Origin: Tolypothrix tenuis PCC 7101
GTDB taxonomy: Bacteria > Cyanobacteriota > Cyanobacteriia > Cyanobacteriales > Nostocaceae
Direction: 5' to 3'
NCBI RefSeq assembly: GCF_002368295.1
Contig: NZ_AP018248.1
Span: forward strand, 4,287,396-4,351,395
DNA length: 64,000 nt
The position numbers and the translations under genes are program-made. The notes under the pieces are model-generated. The model ran no database searches. It was not told the DNA's origin and saw only the letters and a program-made list of their open reading frames with translations. Positions 26,682-36,086 of the stretch are shown here, piece by piece (positions within the stretch are counted from its first letter, which is position 1; each line of letters begins with the position of its first letter).

Positions 26682-27089
26682 TTAATTAGTTTGACAGCTA
26701 CCATCGATACAGAATGAAGATTGATAGATACTGTCACGTTTACCGAAGATAGTATAACGATTATCGCGGATTTGTTCGTAAAAGCGATCGCCTGCCCACT
26801 TCGCCCCAGGTAATGCGCGATAAGCATCGACAAATACACTTCCTAGCGGTAATAACTTGCCAATTTCTTCTGCGGCGTTACTTCCTTGCCAACGTTTTGC
26901 TGGTGCATTAGCATCAATCAACATCATCCCCTGTTCGCAATCTTGGGGTGTAATGCCAAATTGGGCGAGTGTCTGTTCATCTTGCATGGGACTGTAACGA
27001 AACAGCTTACCTTGATCTAAGCTCTCTAATAACTGCACTAAGGTAACGCAGAGATTGCAATTGCCGTCGTAGATTACGTAATAATTCAT
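26682..27089 (-). CDS. DCC family (DUF393) thiol-disulfide oxidoreductase-like protein
   Basis: The 135-residue protein opens with MNYYVIYDGNCNLC; the D-x-x-C-x-x-C signature (Cys11, Cys14) defines the DCC family. A typical PMQDEQT region and R-LPGAKWAGDRFYEQIRDNRY C-terminal part follow. DCC proteins are thought to have a thioredoxin-like fold, with poorly known partners. It ends with two more cysteines (FCIDGSC), a possible metal or redox pair. It converges with the DUF1338 gene. Confidence 0.9.
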   Translation of the reverse strand: MNYYVIYDGNCNLCVTLVQLLESLDQGKLFRYSPMQDEQTLAQFGITPQDCEQGMMLIDANAPAKRWQGSNAAEEIGKLLPLGSVFVDAYRALPGAKWAGDRFYEQIRDNRYTIFGKRDSIYQSSFCIDGSCQTN

Positions 27090-27252
27090 TATCCTTGTTT
27101 ATACCCTTAAACGAGCGGTTGGCTTTAAAATGGTGAGATTATATTGCTATATGTAAATTTAACTTAGCTGCTCATTCCAAGAGTATCTACAGTCTTTAAA
27201 AGATTAAGTATAGCTTTACACTGGAAACTGAGTACTTGTTAGGGTGAGAATA

Positions 27253-28164
27253 ATGCCACCAGAGAAGGTTTTAACGATTGATTTTGCTCAAAAAGATGCC
27301 TGTTCAGCAATTCTACCGCGATCGCCACTGCTTTCTAGCTTCGATGCTCAGTGGAATGGTATTCGCCTGGAACATCATCGACAGCCTGGTTATGAAACTC
27401 CAGAACATTATTTTGAACAGCATCTGATTATTATCGCCTTAGACCTCAGTGGCATCAAAGTTGAGCGGATATTTGATGGCAAGTTGCAGGTTGAACGCAT
27501 CAACTATGGTGATGTGGTAGTAATTCCAGCAAATACCAATCACTTATCAAGGTGGAAAACAGAAGGAGAATTTTTAATTATTAGTCTCGAACCTGTTTTA
27601 TTCACTCGTGCGGCTTTCGATGCTGTAGATTTACAGGGCTACGAGATTGTACCCCACTTTGCTGCACCTAACCCGATGATTAAACAGATAGGACTGTCAC
27701 TGCAATCAGAATTAGTATCAGGTGGGCTGGGTACTCGTGTTTATACTGAATCTCTAACCACTACACTCTGTATTCATCTACTTAAACATTATTCTGCATC
27801 TAATAATATAGTTTCTGAATATACCAAAGACAGGGGACTGCCACGGCTCAAGTTACGACAAGCTGTGACATATATTCAAGAACATTTAGAGCAAGATTTG
27901 ACTTTAGCTGAAATCGCGGAAGTTACAGGTATGAGTATGTACCATTTTTCGCGGCTATTTAAACAATCAACAGGTTTTGCACCGCATCAATATGTTTTAA
28001 ATTGTCGAATTGAAAGAGCTAAAAAGTTATTAACTCGTACTGAACAAACTATAGACCAAATTTGCCAGCAAGTAGGGTTTCAAAGTCAAAGTCACTTTAC
28101 ATACGTCTTCCGAAAATCACTAGGAACAACACCTAAAGTTTACCGAGAAAAGGTGAAAATTTAG
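27253..28164 (+). CDS. AraC family transcriptional regulator
   Basis: The 303-residue protein has an N-terminal cupin-like sensing part (with HLIIIALDLSG and GDVVVIPANTNHLSRW) and a C-terminal pair of helix-turn-helix units: LTLAEIAEVTGMSMYHFSRL and TIDQICQQVGFQSQSHFTYV with the family signature FRKSLGTTPKVYR. The ATG at 27253 follows AGGGTGAG; a GTG at 27244 is the alternative. No operon partner is seen; dps lies 237 bp downstream. The effector is unknown. Confidence 0.92.
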   Translation: MPPEKVLTIDFAQKDACSAILPRSPLLSSFDAQWNGIRLEHHRQPGYETPEHYFEQHLIIIALDLSGIKVERIFDGKLQVERINYGDVVVIPANTNHLSRWKTEGEFLIISLEPVLFTRAAFDAVDLQGYEIVPHFAAPNPMIKQIGLSLQSELVSGGLGTRVYTESLTTTLCIHLLKHYSASNNIVSEYTKDRGLPRLKLRQAVTYIQEHLEQDLTLAEIAEVTGMSMYHFSRLFKQSTGFAPHQYVLNCRIERAKKLLTRTEQTIDQICQQVGFQSQSHFTYVFRKSLGTTPKVYREKVKI

Positions 28165-28401
28165 GATTTACAAATCAATTAGAGTAGAAATTTTCTACTC
28201 TATTACGATCCGCGATCGCCTTTTTGGTGGTACATTCAACACCATAGACAACCATCGCCTCTGAGAGAGCTAATTGCAAATTTTTGTCTATAAATAAACA
28301 AAATAATTGATTATCAGCTGATTTCCATCTGTCTCAGGGAAGTTTCGCTTTATGAAGCCCTATTTGTAGACTGATTGTGTTGAACCAAGCAGATAACACC
28401 C

Positions 28402-28971
28402 ATGAGCGACAATAAAATTGCTTCTCGTCTTTATCCCACTCGCATTGATATTCCTGCTGAAGCTAGAGAAAAAATCGTGGTACTTCTCAATCAAACTTTG
28501 GCAGCATCTTTGGATCTCAAAACTCAAACAAAGCAAGCGCACTGGAACGTTAAAGGAACTGACTTTTATCAGTTGCATGAATTGTTTGATGAAATTGCAG
28601 GCGAATTAGAAGAATACATTGATATGTTTGCGGAACGTGTCACCGCTTTAGGTGGCTACGCCCTTGGTACCGCCCGCGCCGCCGCTAGCAATTCCATTTT
28701 GCCAGAATATCCTTTTGATATTTTAGATGGTAAAGACCACGTAACCGCTTTAGCAGACCGCTTTGCACCTTATGCTAAACACCTGCGGGAAGCTATTAAC
28801 CAAACTGATGATTTAGGTGACCTAGACACCGCTGATCTGTATACTGAAGTTTCCCGCACCATTGACAAGCGTCTGTGGTTCTTAGAAGCGCACCTACAAG
28901 TAGCAGAAATCAAAGGCGAGAATGGCGCGTCTACTTTCAAAGGAACTCAACAGCCAGCAGGTGTGAGATAA
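28402..28971 (+). CDS. Dps-family DNA-binding ferritin-like protein
   Basis: The 189-residue product has the Dps ferroxidase residues His47 (KQAHWNVKG), His59 and Asp63 (QLHELFDE), and Glu67, all present. It forms dodecamers that store iron and protect DNA from peroxide. The C-terminal extension of about 20 residues (KGENGASTFKGTQQPAG) is polar. The 237-bp gap upstream carries no gene. It is monocistronic as far as can be seen. Confidence 0.95.
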   Translation: MSDNKIASRLYPTRIDIPAEAREKIVVLLNQTLAASLDLKTQTKQAHWNVKGTDFYQLHELFDEIAGELEEYIDMFAERVTALGGYALGTARAAASNSILPEYPFDILDGKDHVTALADRFAPYAKHLREAINQTDDLGDLDTADLYTEVSRTIDKRLWFLEAHLQVAEIKGENGASTFKGTQQPAGVR

Positions 28972-29548
28972 TAGCCGAAATCATCTTGAGTAAAAAGTAA
29001 AATTAGACCTATGAGCCATCAAATTGGTCTAAGAGATGATTGATAAAGTAAACCTTAAATGTAGGGTGCGTTAGCGATAGCGTAACGCACCGAGAAAGAC
29101 AATTCCCTGCAGCTAATTCTCAATTGAATAACTCTGTTAATGGAGTAGTAACTTTTTGGTAAGTACGCCACTTTTAAGTGCGTACTTTTATTTTATAGGT
29201 ACATACTTTATGATTTAAATAGTTAAAAAACGGGTTTGAGAGTATGTGCGTTTGAAGAATTAGATTGTTGCATAGGCTGGTAATTGGTAATGGGGAATTG
29301 CTAATTGGAAAAACCAATATCTATTTATCAGCCATCAGCCGAAATTGATAGAACAGACAATTATTTAACGAACAAATTTCAAGAATTACAAAAGCAATAA
29401 TAAACAACCGTTGGATATTCAAATTTTAGATGCTTCAAGATTAAAACTATTGTATGATAAGCATCTGGCTTTCCCATTCACACAGATTCAAAATCTAACA
29501 TAAGCTGAATATTCAATTTTAAGATTCAAATAAACCTGAGGTAAATGT
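28972..29548. other. Gap with two inverted repeats and no gene
   Basis: GGTGCGTTA...TAACGCACC (29065-29091) belongs to a dispersed cyanobacterial repeat also seen near 32165 and 62790. A second, imperfect hairpin (AAGTACGCCACTT and AAGTGCGTACTT, about 29160-29188, followed by TTTATTTTAT) may be a terminator for dps. The remainder is AT-rich. Confidence 0.55.
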
Positions 29549-30265
29549 ATGTCTCAAAATACTAAGACTCTCGTAGTTCATAATAGCAACTCACGCGGTC
29601 ATACTAGAATTAATTGGCTTGATAGCTACCATACATTTTCCTTTGGTAGTTTTTACAATCCCGAGCAAATGGGATTTCGCTCTCTGCGGGTGATCAATGA
29701 TGATACCGTAATTGGTGGCGCTGGGTTTGGTACCCACGGTCATCGAGATATGGAAATCCTCACTTATGTTTTGTCTGGTGCGCTAGAACATAAAGATAGC
29801 TTAGGTACAGGTTCAGTCATTCTTCCTGGTGACGCACAAATTATGAGCGCTGGTACCGGAATCACCCACAGCGAATATAATCATTCGTCAACAGAACCAG
29901 TCCACTTTCTGCAAATTTGGATTTTACCTAACAAGCAAGGGCTATCTCCTAGGTATGATCAAAAAGCGTTTTCTGTGGAAGAAAAGCGGGGACAACTACG
30001 CTTGATTGCTGCGAAAGATGGGCGAGATGGCGCTGTAACAGTTCACCAAGATGTGGATATATACGCATCTGTGCTAGAAAGCGGTGATGTTGTTAATTAT
30101 CACGTGAAAAGCGATCGCTATGCCTGGTTACACGTAGCCCAAGGTACCGCTACCCTCAATGGTAAGGAACTCAAAGCTGGGGATGGTGTACAAATTAGCG
30201 GCGAAGAAACACTCGAAATCAGCAGCAATTCGAGTGGAGAAGTCTTACTGTTCGATTTGGGCTAA
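29549..30265 (+). CDS. Pirin family protein (YhaK/quercetinase-like)
   Basis: The 238-residue bicupin protein shows the pirin signature: FGTHGHRDMEILTYVLSGALEHKDSLG with metal-binding His pair and a later His/Glu (ITHSEYNHS, VHFLQIW). Pirin-like proteins of this size often have quercetin dioxygenase activity in vitro, and their role in bacteria is often redox or stress linked. ATG at 29549 follows GAGGTAAATGT. A terminator hairpin is at 30437. Confidence 0.93.
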   Translation: MSQNTKTLVVHNSNSRGHTRINWLDSYHTFSFGSFYNPEQMGFRSLRVINDDTVIGGAGFGTHGHRDMEILTYVLSGALEHKDSLGTGSVILPGDAQIMSAGTGITHSEYNHSSTEPVHFLQIWILPNKQGLSPRYDQKAFSVEEKRGQLRLIAAKDGRDGAVTVHQDVDIYASVLESGDVVNYHVKSDRYAWLHVAQGTATLNGKELKAGDGVQISGEETLEISSNSSGEVLLFDLG

Positions 30266-30436
30266 TCGTTAGGCGCTAAACCCAAAAGTGCTGCGTGAGG
30301 GTTGGGGATAGGGAAAAGGTAAAGGGGAAAAAGTTTTTTATCCCTTACCCCTTCACCTTTATCCCGCAACGTTCCCTTGACAAACTACTAGCTTGCTAAT
30401 GTAGAGTGTCTCCACAGTTTGGAATAAAATCAGATT

Positions 30437-30470
30437 AATGGCTCTGTAATTGATTTACAGAGCCATTTTT
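30437..30470 (+). terminator. Intrinsic terminator after the pirin gene
   Basis: Perfect 13-bp stem (AATGGCTCTGTAA with its complement at 30455-30467), 5-nt loop, then a T run of five. It is 172 bp after the pirin stop. The stretch between holds a GGGAAAAGG/CCCTTACCCC repeat (30305-30365). Confidence 0.7.
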
Positions 30471-30627
30471 GCTTTGAAAGTGAAGTTTATTGAAGTAGTG
30501 AATAATTTTGTTCACAAATATAAAAGATTCCTTAAGACATTTATTTTATCTACCCAAGGTAAGAAGTAGGAATTGCATAAATTTTGCACATTAAAGTAAA
30601 GCTAAATAAGTGTTAGTAACATAAAAA

Positions 30628-30864
30628 ATGAATTATTTAAAAGATAGACATAAATTTTTACAAAAAGAACGGCAATTGCTACATACAGAATTAGTTAAAT
30701 ACGGTATAGACTACGATAAAGCTGCTAAAGCCGCCCAGATACTAGCCGAGAAGAAACCAGACGAAGTCTTAACACAGGAAGAAATTCAACTTACCAAAGA
30801 AGTTTGTGAGTTGTGGTTAAAACAGCGCAACCGCTTGGCTTCCATTGATAAAGTAATCAATTAA
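30628..30864 (+). CDS. Small coiled-coil protein of unknown function
   Basis: The 78-residue product is highly charged and helical (KDRHKFLQKERQLLHTELVK and LTQEEIQLTKEVCELWLKQR), without membrane or signal segment. I do not recognise a family. It has no clear ribosome site (ATAAAAA before ATG), but its composition differs from the surrounding repeats and a run of 78 sense codons in AT-rich DNA supports a gene. Confidence 0.6.
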   Translation: MNYLKDRHKFLQKERQLLHTELVKYGIDYDKAAKAAQILAEKKPDEVLTQEEIQLTKEVCELWLKQRNRLASIDKVIN

Positions 30865-30946
30865 TTTGTCATTTGGTAATTGGTAATTGGTAATAGATAT
30901 TTCTCCCCTGCTCCCTGCCCCCCTGCCTCTTTGTCCCCAATCCCCC

Positions 30947-31417
30947 CTACTCAGGTATCACTGGACTAATAGGACTCAAGGGTGCAGTAAAGACATAATA
31001 GATGACTCCAGAACCGAGGATCATAATAGCAAGACTGAAGAGGATGACCCAGCGATCTGTTGGTTCGTAAGTATCTTCTTCAATATCGCGACGAACTGCA
31101 AAATAATGTCCTGTGGAAAGCCACACCGTAATTAAACCAACTAAGGAGAATACTAAACCTAACTTCCAGCCAGTTCCCGGATGAGGTAGCAAAGGAACTT
31201 GAAAGGCGCGTAACCGGACGATGACGACTCCAAAACCTAAAAGCGCGATCGCAGTTCGCATCCAAGCTAGGTAGGTGCGTTCGTTAGCTAGGTGATCCCG
31301 GATGCGCGATGGATTTAATCTTCCTGGCTTTTTCTTCTCTTCTACTTTTTCAGTATTATTTGATTCGCTATTGTCTAACTTTAATTGCATCAATAACGCC
31401 CTCATCCCCAAAAGCAA
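30947..31417 (-). CDS. DUF202 (YidH) family inner-membrane protein
   Basis: The 156-residue protein has the DUF202 landmark RDHLANERTYLAWMRTAIALLGFGVVI and three membrane segments (about 55-72, 85-105, 125-145). DUF202 proteins such as YidH have no firm function. Either the first Met or an internal Met10 (31390) could be the start. Its C-terminal end is rich in Pro and Ser. It converges with the small coiled-coil gene. Confidence 0.88.
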   Translation of the reverse strand: MLLGMRALLMQLKLDNSESNNTEKVEEKKKPGRLNPSRIRDHLANERTYLAWMRTAIALLGFGVVIVRLRAFQVPLLPHPGTGWKLGLVFSLVGLITVWLSTGHYFAVRRDIEEDTYEPTDRWVILFSLAIMILGSGVIYYVFTAPLSPISPVIPE

Positions 31418-31512
31418 TATTTTTCTAACAATGTCAAAATCATCGCCAATCTTGTTTTAGAAGATTGGCAATCTGCGTGCTAATAGCACTTTTGAAATAT
31501 TTTTGATGGTTT

Positions 31513-31640
31513 TAGGGACTTCCAAATAAAAAAATATCCCAGTATTTATTGTGGGGTGGACATCTTGTCCGCCCAGTTGATATGGCGGGCAAGATGCCCG
31601 CCCCACAAGATGGAATAATTTATTTCTTGGAAGTCCCTTA
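31513..31640. mobile_element. MITE, 128 bp, TA-flanked, AGGGACTTCCAA ends
   Basis: It begins TTAGGGACTTCCAA and ends TTGGAAGTCCCTTA. Inside, GTGGGGTGGACATCTTGTCC and a near complement form a strong hairpin. A second copy lies inverted at 61169-61295. TA at the ends suggests IS630/Tc1-type mobilisation. It has no coding capacity. Confidence 0.7.
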
Positions 31641-31914
31641 GCATTTATCTTAATATTATTTTAAGGCTGAGTTCTCAATAAAACAAGCCTAATTTTTTCA
31701 GAGCTAATTTCAGCATTTTATACTTTAAGAAATCAGCCAAAAGTAGAGATTGCTTAAGATGTATCTTCTCTTATTTTGGCTGTAATTCAATATTACAGAA
31801 AGTCATTGCTGTTAACTCAAAAGCTATTATTGGTAGTCACATTAGTAATGGGTGTATTTATCTATGCCTGTAATACCTTAAGGATTGGAAATGATAAATA
31901 GTTTATTCTGCTTT

Positions 31915-32050
31915 GCTAACACAACCTACGATAGATGATGTTTTTAATTATATTGATATTCAGGAATGGCTGAGTTCACTTTTAAAGCGGCTATAAATAA
32001 ATACAGTTCAGTTAAGAAAATTAATTGATAACAAAACCAAAAAACTAGTA
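31915..32050 (-). pseudogene. Decayed copy of the 3' end of the PhoD-like phosphatase gene
   Basis: The block aligns with 32168-32284, the last 30 codons and downstream flank of the phosphatase gene. Read on the - strand it still gives YSRFKSELSHS then a stop, against YSRFESELIHSKLSKS in the intact gene. Before that the frame is broken by an insertion of about 14 bp. The similarity continues past the stop. It is a partial direct duplication now decaying. Confidence 0.6.
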
Positions 32051-32196
32051 CCGCAAGGCGGAATTCAAAATTCGTCTTGAAAAGTTTGCAAGGGCGGGGG
32101 GGAACCCTCCTACCCTGCGGGAACGCTTTCAGTGACAGATTTTAGAATGAATGATGCGTTACGCTCCGCTAACGCATCCTACGGTCGATGATTTTT

Positions 32197-34518
32197 TCAT
32201 GATTTTGATAATTTGGAATGAATGAGTTCACTTTCAAAACGGCTGTAAACAACTTTAATTGGATACCAAGTCGAAAACCAGTACAAATCTTGCATAACTT
32301 TTGTACAGTTATTATTATCTGTTTCAAAATGGACTAAAGCTAAATTATTTAATCCGATTACTTCTCTGCCATCTTGAAACCAAGATAATTTCCAAAAAGC
32401 TAAATACTGTAACCACTCCCATTTGTGGCTTTTCGCTTGTTCTTTGGCAGTCATTAACCAGGAAATATTGGTGCTAAAATCAGCAGTTTGGGTGCTGGTT
32501 CGGGAAATCCATTCCATTAGTCCATGCCATTCTGGAGGACGGTGTGATGAAGCATCGCGGTAAGATTTTCTGCGAGAAACTTCTACCATATAAGGGGGAT
32601 TTGTCCATCCTAACCATTGACGACTTTTTTCTGGTAACAGCCATTGTTTGAGTCTTGTATGAATAATTTCGGTAATAATTTCTTCATTCTTAAACGCACT
32701 AGCTGTTAATTGTACTAATACAGACTTTTTCTCAGAACCTATAGATTTTCTGGTATAAGATAAACGGACAACAGAGCTGTAGTGAATATCTCCAGATAAG
32801 ACTATTACTTGTTGGCGTTGTTCAAATAATGTGGTGAGGAATTTCGCTAAGGCTTCGTAATTAATATTCCAAGCATCACCGACATCTACACCATAAACTT
32901 TCTCTCTTTTTAAATGCCAATGGTGAATCCAATCTATTACTTGTAAACCAAATAAATTGGTCGGTGCAATCACAAATGTGGCTTGCATTTGTGACAGTCC
33001 TTTGGGTTTATGGGTGGCTTGTTCTAAAGGCTGAGAAAGTTGCTGCGTAAAGGCTGGAGGTGATAGTAACATTGGCGGCGCTATCGGTTTTTGATCCGCA
33101 GGGTAACCGCGCCAGGTACGTGTATCTAATACTATGACTTCATGGCAAAAACTGCGGACTGTATAATGCCAAGTTAGGGCTTCTGGGTCTCGGTCTAAGA
33201 CTAAGACAGAATCATATTGTACAAATTCCGGTAAACCTGTGCGGGGGTTGGTAGGTGGCATTCCTAAGTAACGGGCGATCGCATCCCACGCTACCATATT
33301 CATTCCCCCAGAAGCAGACCAATCGGCGGCGGCTTGTAATAATTTCTCCCCTGGTTGACCTGGGGTAAATTGCTTGGGTGTGTTACCCCAAGCTTGAAAT
33401 ACTGCATAGGCTAACAAGGCATTTTGCACAGTTCTGCGTCCTAGGGGTTGTCCTAGTACGCGCAAACACCAAGCTTGGTTGAGATTCCAGTCATCGCTAA
33501 CATCATGGTCATCGAAGATAGTATAAACGGGAATGTTCGCCATCGCCCGCCGCACTTTCCACAGGGTATGGATAAATTGCTGCATATCCTGCACCTCTTT
33601 ATCCCAACGGCGGCTGACTCGATGACCGTGCATTACCTCCCGTCCTTTGGGTAAGCTACTGGGCCAGCAGGCTGGCGACCATGACAATATATAAGATGCG
33701 TAATATTCACCCAAACTCAGTAAGTGGCTGCTAACTTTGGCGGTTTTATTATGTAACCCGGCGGTGAAACCAGCTTGGTGAGTGGCGATATCTGCACGAT
33801 GTCCGGGAAGTAGTTGCTTAGGTGTGACATAACTGGGGTCGGCGGCTGTTTGCTGAATCAAAGGTAACCGTTCCTCCCAACCTAACAACGCATCGCCTAA
33901 CTGAGAAGAAACCCACAACAGCGGATCGGCGACATCATCACCATAAATTTGGTCGCCTGTGAGGAAAAGCTGATGGGGTCTTTGGCGGGGTTGGTTAGCG
34001 GCTGACTCAATTAAACAATCGAGAATTGGTAACGCATCAAAGCCATCACCGTGGGGTTTGCGACAGGAACCATGCACGATGCGTAAATCTTGTAAATCCG
34101 TGGGTGGAAGGGCAAATGTGGGTTTTTGATGATCAAAATAGCTGATGTTGACTGTGGGAAAGCGGCTAGAACATAAGGCTTGCTGCAATGTTTGCTGCTG
34201 GGTAGATGATTCAATAAATTGCATATCGTATGCATAGATGCGATCGCAACTCAATAAATACCTACCAGCAGATTCCGCCGTGACGACCACAATATGCAGC
34301 GATTTTCCCAGAGCATAGGTGGCACGTCTTCCCTCTAAAAGCAGATTTGTGATTAAATTCCCGTGGTTAGCCGTGTCATAAACCTGGAGTACCACCTCAC
34401 AAGGACGTTGCAACGCTACCCAGACTGTAACGGTGTCGGAATCTGTTTGTTGTAAGATAGGCCCCGCCAGAATTAGCGGCGATGCTTGTAAAAACTCTGC
34501 TCCAAATAAATCGTTCAT
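32197..34518 (-). CDS. PhoD-like (alkaline phosphatase D family) metallophosphatase
   Basis: The 773-residue protein has a beta-sandwich N-terminal part (TVWVALQRPCEVVLQVYD) and a metallophosphatase core: IVHGSCRKPHGDGFDAL, LTGDQIYGDDV (Asp ligands), FDDHDVSDDW and LSGDIHYSSVV. These are the PhoD-like metal-binding motifs. No signal peptide is seen, which is unusual for secreted PhoD and suggests a cytoplasmic phosphatase or phosphodiesterase. The ATG at 34518 is chosen over TTG at 34524. The length is about twice that of classical PhoD. A degraded copy of its 3' end lies downstream. Confidence 0.88.
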   Translation of the reverse strand: MNDLFGAEFLQASPLILAGPILQQTDSDTVTVWVALQRPCEVVLQVYDTANHGNLITNLLLEGRRATYALGKSLHIVVVTAESAGRYLLSCDRIYAYDMQFIESSTQQQTLQQALCSSRFPTVNISYFDHQKPTFALPPTDLQDLRIVHGSCRKPHGDGFDALPILDCLIESAANQPRQRPHQLFLTGDQIYGDDVADPLLWVSSQLGDALLGWEERLPLIQQTAADPSYVTPKQLLPGHRADIATHQAGFTAGLHNKTAKVSSHLLSLGEYYASYILSWSPACWPSSLPKGREVMHGHRVSRRWDKEVQDMQQFIHTLWKVRRAMANIPVYTIFDDHDVSDDWNLNQAWCLRVLGQPLGRRTVQNALLAYAVFQAWGNTPKQFTPGQPGEKLLQAAADWSASGGMNMVAWDAIARYLGMPPTNPRTGLPEFVQYDSVLVLDRDPEALTWHYTVRSFCHEVIVLDTRTWRGYPADQKPIAPPMLLSPPAFTQQLSQPLEQATHKPKGLSQMQATFVIAPTNLFGLQVIDWIHHWHLKREKVYGVDVGDAWNINYEALAKFLTTLFEQRQQVIVLSGDIHYSSVVRLSYTRKSIGSEKKSVLVQLTASAFKNEEIITEIIHTRLKQWLLPEKSRQWLGWTNPPYMVEVSRRKSYRDASSHRPPEWHGLMEWISRTSTQTADFSTNISWLMTAKEQAKSHKWEWLQYLAFWKLSWFQDGREVIGLNNLALVHFETDNNNCTKVMQDLYWFSTWYPIKVVYSRFESELIHSKLSKS

Positions 34519-34698
34519 TGCCAACTATGCAAGCCTTGTTTCCATCGTATTGCTATAGTCGCGCATTTTATCTGCAAAGTCTTGACGAGTAACCGCTTTG
34601 ATGATACAAATGTACTACTAAGCGGTGCAATTTTGGATAAGAATTTAAAACTCTCAACAGATAAATAGCATTTTTCAGCCCACAGGAGAGCAAATTTC

Positions 34699-35163
34699 AT
34701 GAGACTATCGAAAATGGACTTGAGTAGCTTGATTGCGATCGCTCATTCTGACGGACATTTACAATTATTGCTTGACCGGGGCGACGAGATAGAACTTTTA
34801 GAAATTCCCGCACCAGTTCAAGCTTACGAGGGTTTGGTAGAACTGAATGAGATTGTGGCTGAACCTGCGGCGTTTCCTGAATATGAAGAACCGATTGCGC
34901 TGTTACCTGTGAGTCACTCCGTTGCGGGGGTTCCCCCCGTTGAAGGAAGTGACGAACCCGTAAGGGTGAGTTCATCAATGGCGGCTACCATTGCTTACGA
35001 TAGTCACGAGCAAACTTTGCAAGTTGAGTTTAAGAGTGGTGCTGTGTATGAGTATTCTGGGGTAGATGAGGAGACTTGGGAAGATTTTTACTCGGCTGAT
35101 TCTGTTGGTAGCTTTTATAATCAGCATATTAAGGGGAGATTTGACTGCGAACGGATAGATTGA
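34699..35163 (+). CDS. KTSC-domain protein with an in-frame repeat insertion
   Basis: The C-terminal 60 residues (SSSMAATIAYDSHEQTLQVE, then FKSGAVYEYSGVDEETWEDF and YNQHIKGRFDCERID) match the KTSC domain, a small beta fold often attached to other proteins and of unknown role. The first 70 residues are acidic and not recognised. Between them, VSHSVAGVPPVEGSDEPVRV is encoded by a palindromic repeat (34913-34953), so a short mobile repeat has become coding. ATG follows CAGGAGAGCAAATTTC, a good ribosome site. Confidence 0.78.
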   Translation: MRLSKMDLSSLIAIAHSDGHLQLLLDRGDEIELLEIPAPVQAYEGLVELNEIVAEPAAFPEYEEPIALLPVSHSVAGVPPVEGSDEPVRVSSSMAATIAYDSHEQTLQVEFKSGAVYEYSGVDEETWEDFYSADSVGSFYNQHIKGRFDCERID

Positions 35164-35227
35164 GAAGGGAAATATCGGAATTATTCATGATGTGATGTAG
35201 ATTATGAGGGCATGGCAGTACCTACCT

Positions 35228-35419
35228 GTGTCAACTTATGGTGAAACCCGCTTGGTTGGAAGGTTTTTGCCCTCACCCCCAACCCCTCTCCCACCAGGAG
35301 AGGGGAGCAAGAGATTTAGTTCCCCTTCTCCTGCGGGAGAAGGGGTTAGGGGATGAGGGCGCGAGGTATTTGTACAACGCCCGCCCTATATCTATATAGC
35401 TTTTAGCTTAAGTTGACAC
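35228..35419. mobile_element. MITE-like element, 192 bp, GTGTCAACTTA ends
   Basis: Ends GTGTCAACTTA (35228-35238) and its complement (35409-35419). Inside is a GCCCTCACCCCCAACCCCTC / GAGGGCGCGAGG fold-back with CTCCCACCAGGAGAGGGG hairpin. An outer stem GGGCATGGCA / TGCCATGCCC flanks it. A 173-bp copy is at 60875-61047. Confidence 0.65.
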
Positions 35420-35536
35420 CAATGGGCGGTGCCATGCCCCTACGTAAGGTGGTATGATTTGGTACGAAGATGCATATAGCGATTAATTATGCGATCGCAT
35501 TTCCCAAACATCGCCCTTTAGATAAATTTTTCGTAG

Positions 35537-35557
35537 GGGTTTAGCACTGCTAAACCC
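35537..35557. repeat. Short inverted repeat GGGTTTAGC
   Basis: GGGTTTAGC-ACT-GCTAAACCC. It is a symmetric hairpin in an otherwise gene-free stretch (35420-35680). No role can be given. Confidence 0.5.
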
Positions 35558-35680
35558 TCACCCGCCTATTGGTATGGTTATATGACTGAAATAGCATAAT
35601 TGACCGAGAAAAATAACCAACTGTTCACCTTCAGAAGGCGGAATTTGCACCTCAAAGCATAAAGGTTGGAGTTCAAAGCC

Positions 35681-35850
35681 TGAAGCTTGCAGCTTTTATC
35701 TCGAACATTGCAGTTTTTATCTTGGTAGTTGGGCCTTTTAGCCTCAACGTTGCAGCTTTTATCTTGAACGTTGCGGCTTTTATCCTCAACATTGCGGCTT
35801 TGATGCGGAAAATTGCGGCTTTTATCTTCAACGTTGCGGCTTTTTGCTGG
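35681..35850. repeat. 21-bp tandem repeat array (AACGTTGCGGCTTTTATCTTG type)
   Basis: About eight units near the form AACGTTGCGGCTTTTATCTT repeat every 21 bp. Both strands stay open across it, giving false repeat proteins (for example NVAAFILNVAAFIL). The unit length equals that of the arrays near 9.8 and 61.4 kb, but its sequence differs. The remainder of the gap to 36086 holds no gene. Confidence 0.75.
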
Positions 35851-36086
35851 AAAGGTGAGAAAATGAGCAAGAGCGATGCCTGCGGCGGGCTACGCCTACG
35901 CACTTTGATGGCGACTGATGAGTAAATTAGCAACAGTCATGGTGATAGGAAGGAAATTAAAACAGGCGATCATACAATTCGCGGCTTGTTTAGCTTCGCT
36001 TGCCATGAAAATTGCCTAACCGGACTCCATATTATCCCCATTCGCCACAACTGACTCAAACAAAATCCGCATTTCTTAATTACGAA

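Noticed and set aside
30947..31135. + strand frame overlapping the DUF202 gene
   Set aside because: It is a shadow of the DUF202 gene, which has clear membrane segments and a family motif.
35673..35933. Two overlapping repeat proteins on opposite strands
   Set aside because: Both come from the same 21-bp array; both strands stay open only because of the repeat period.
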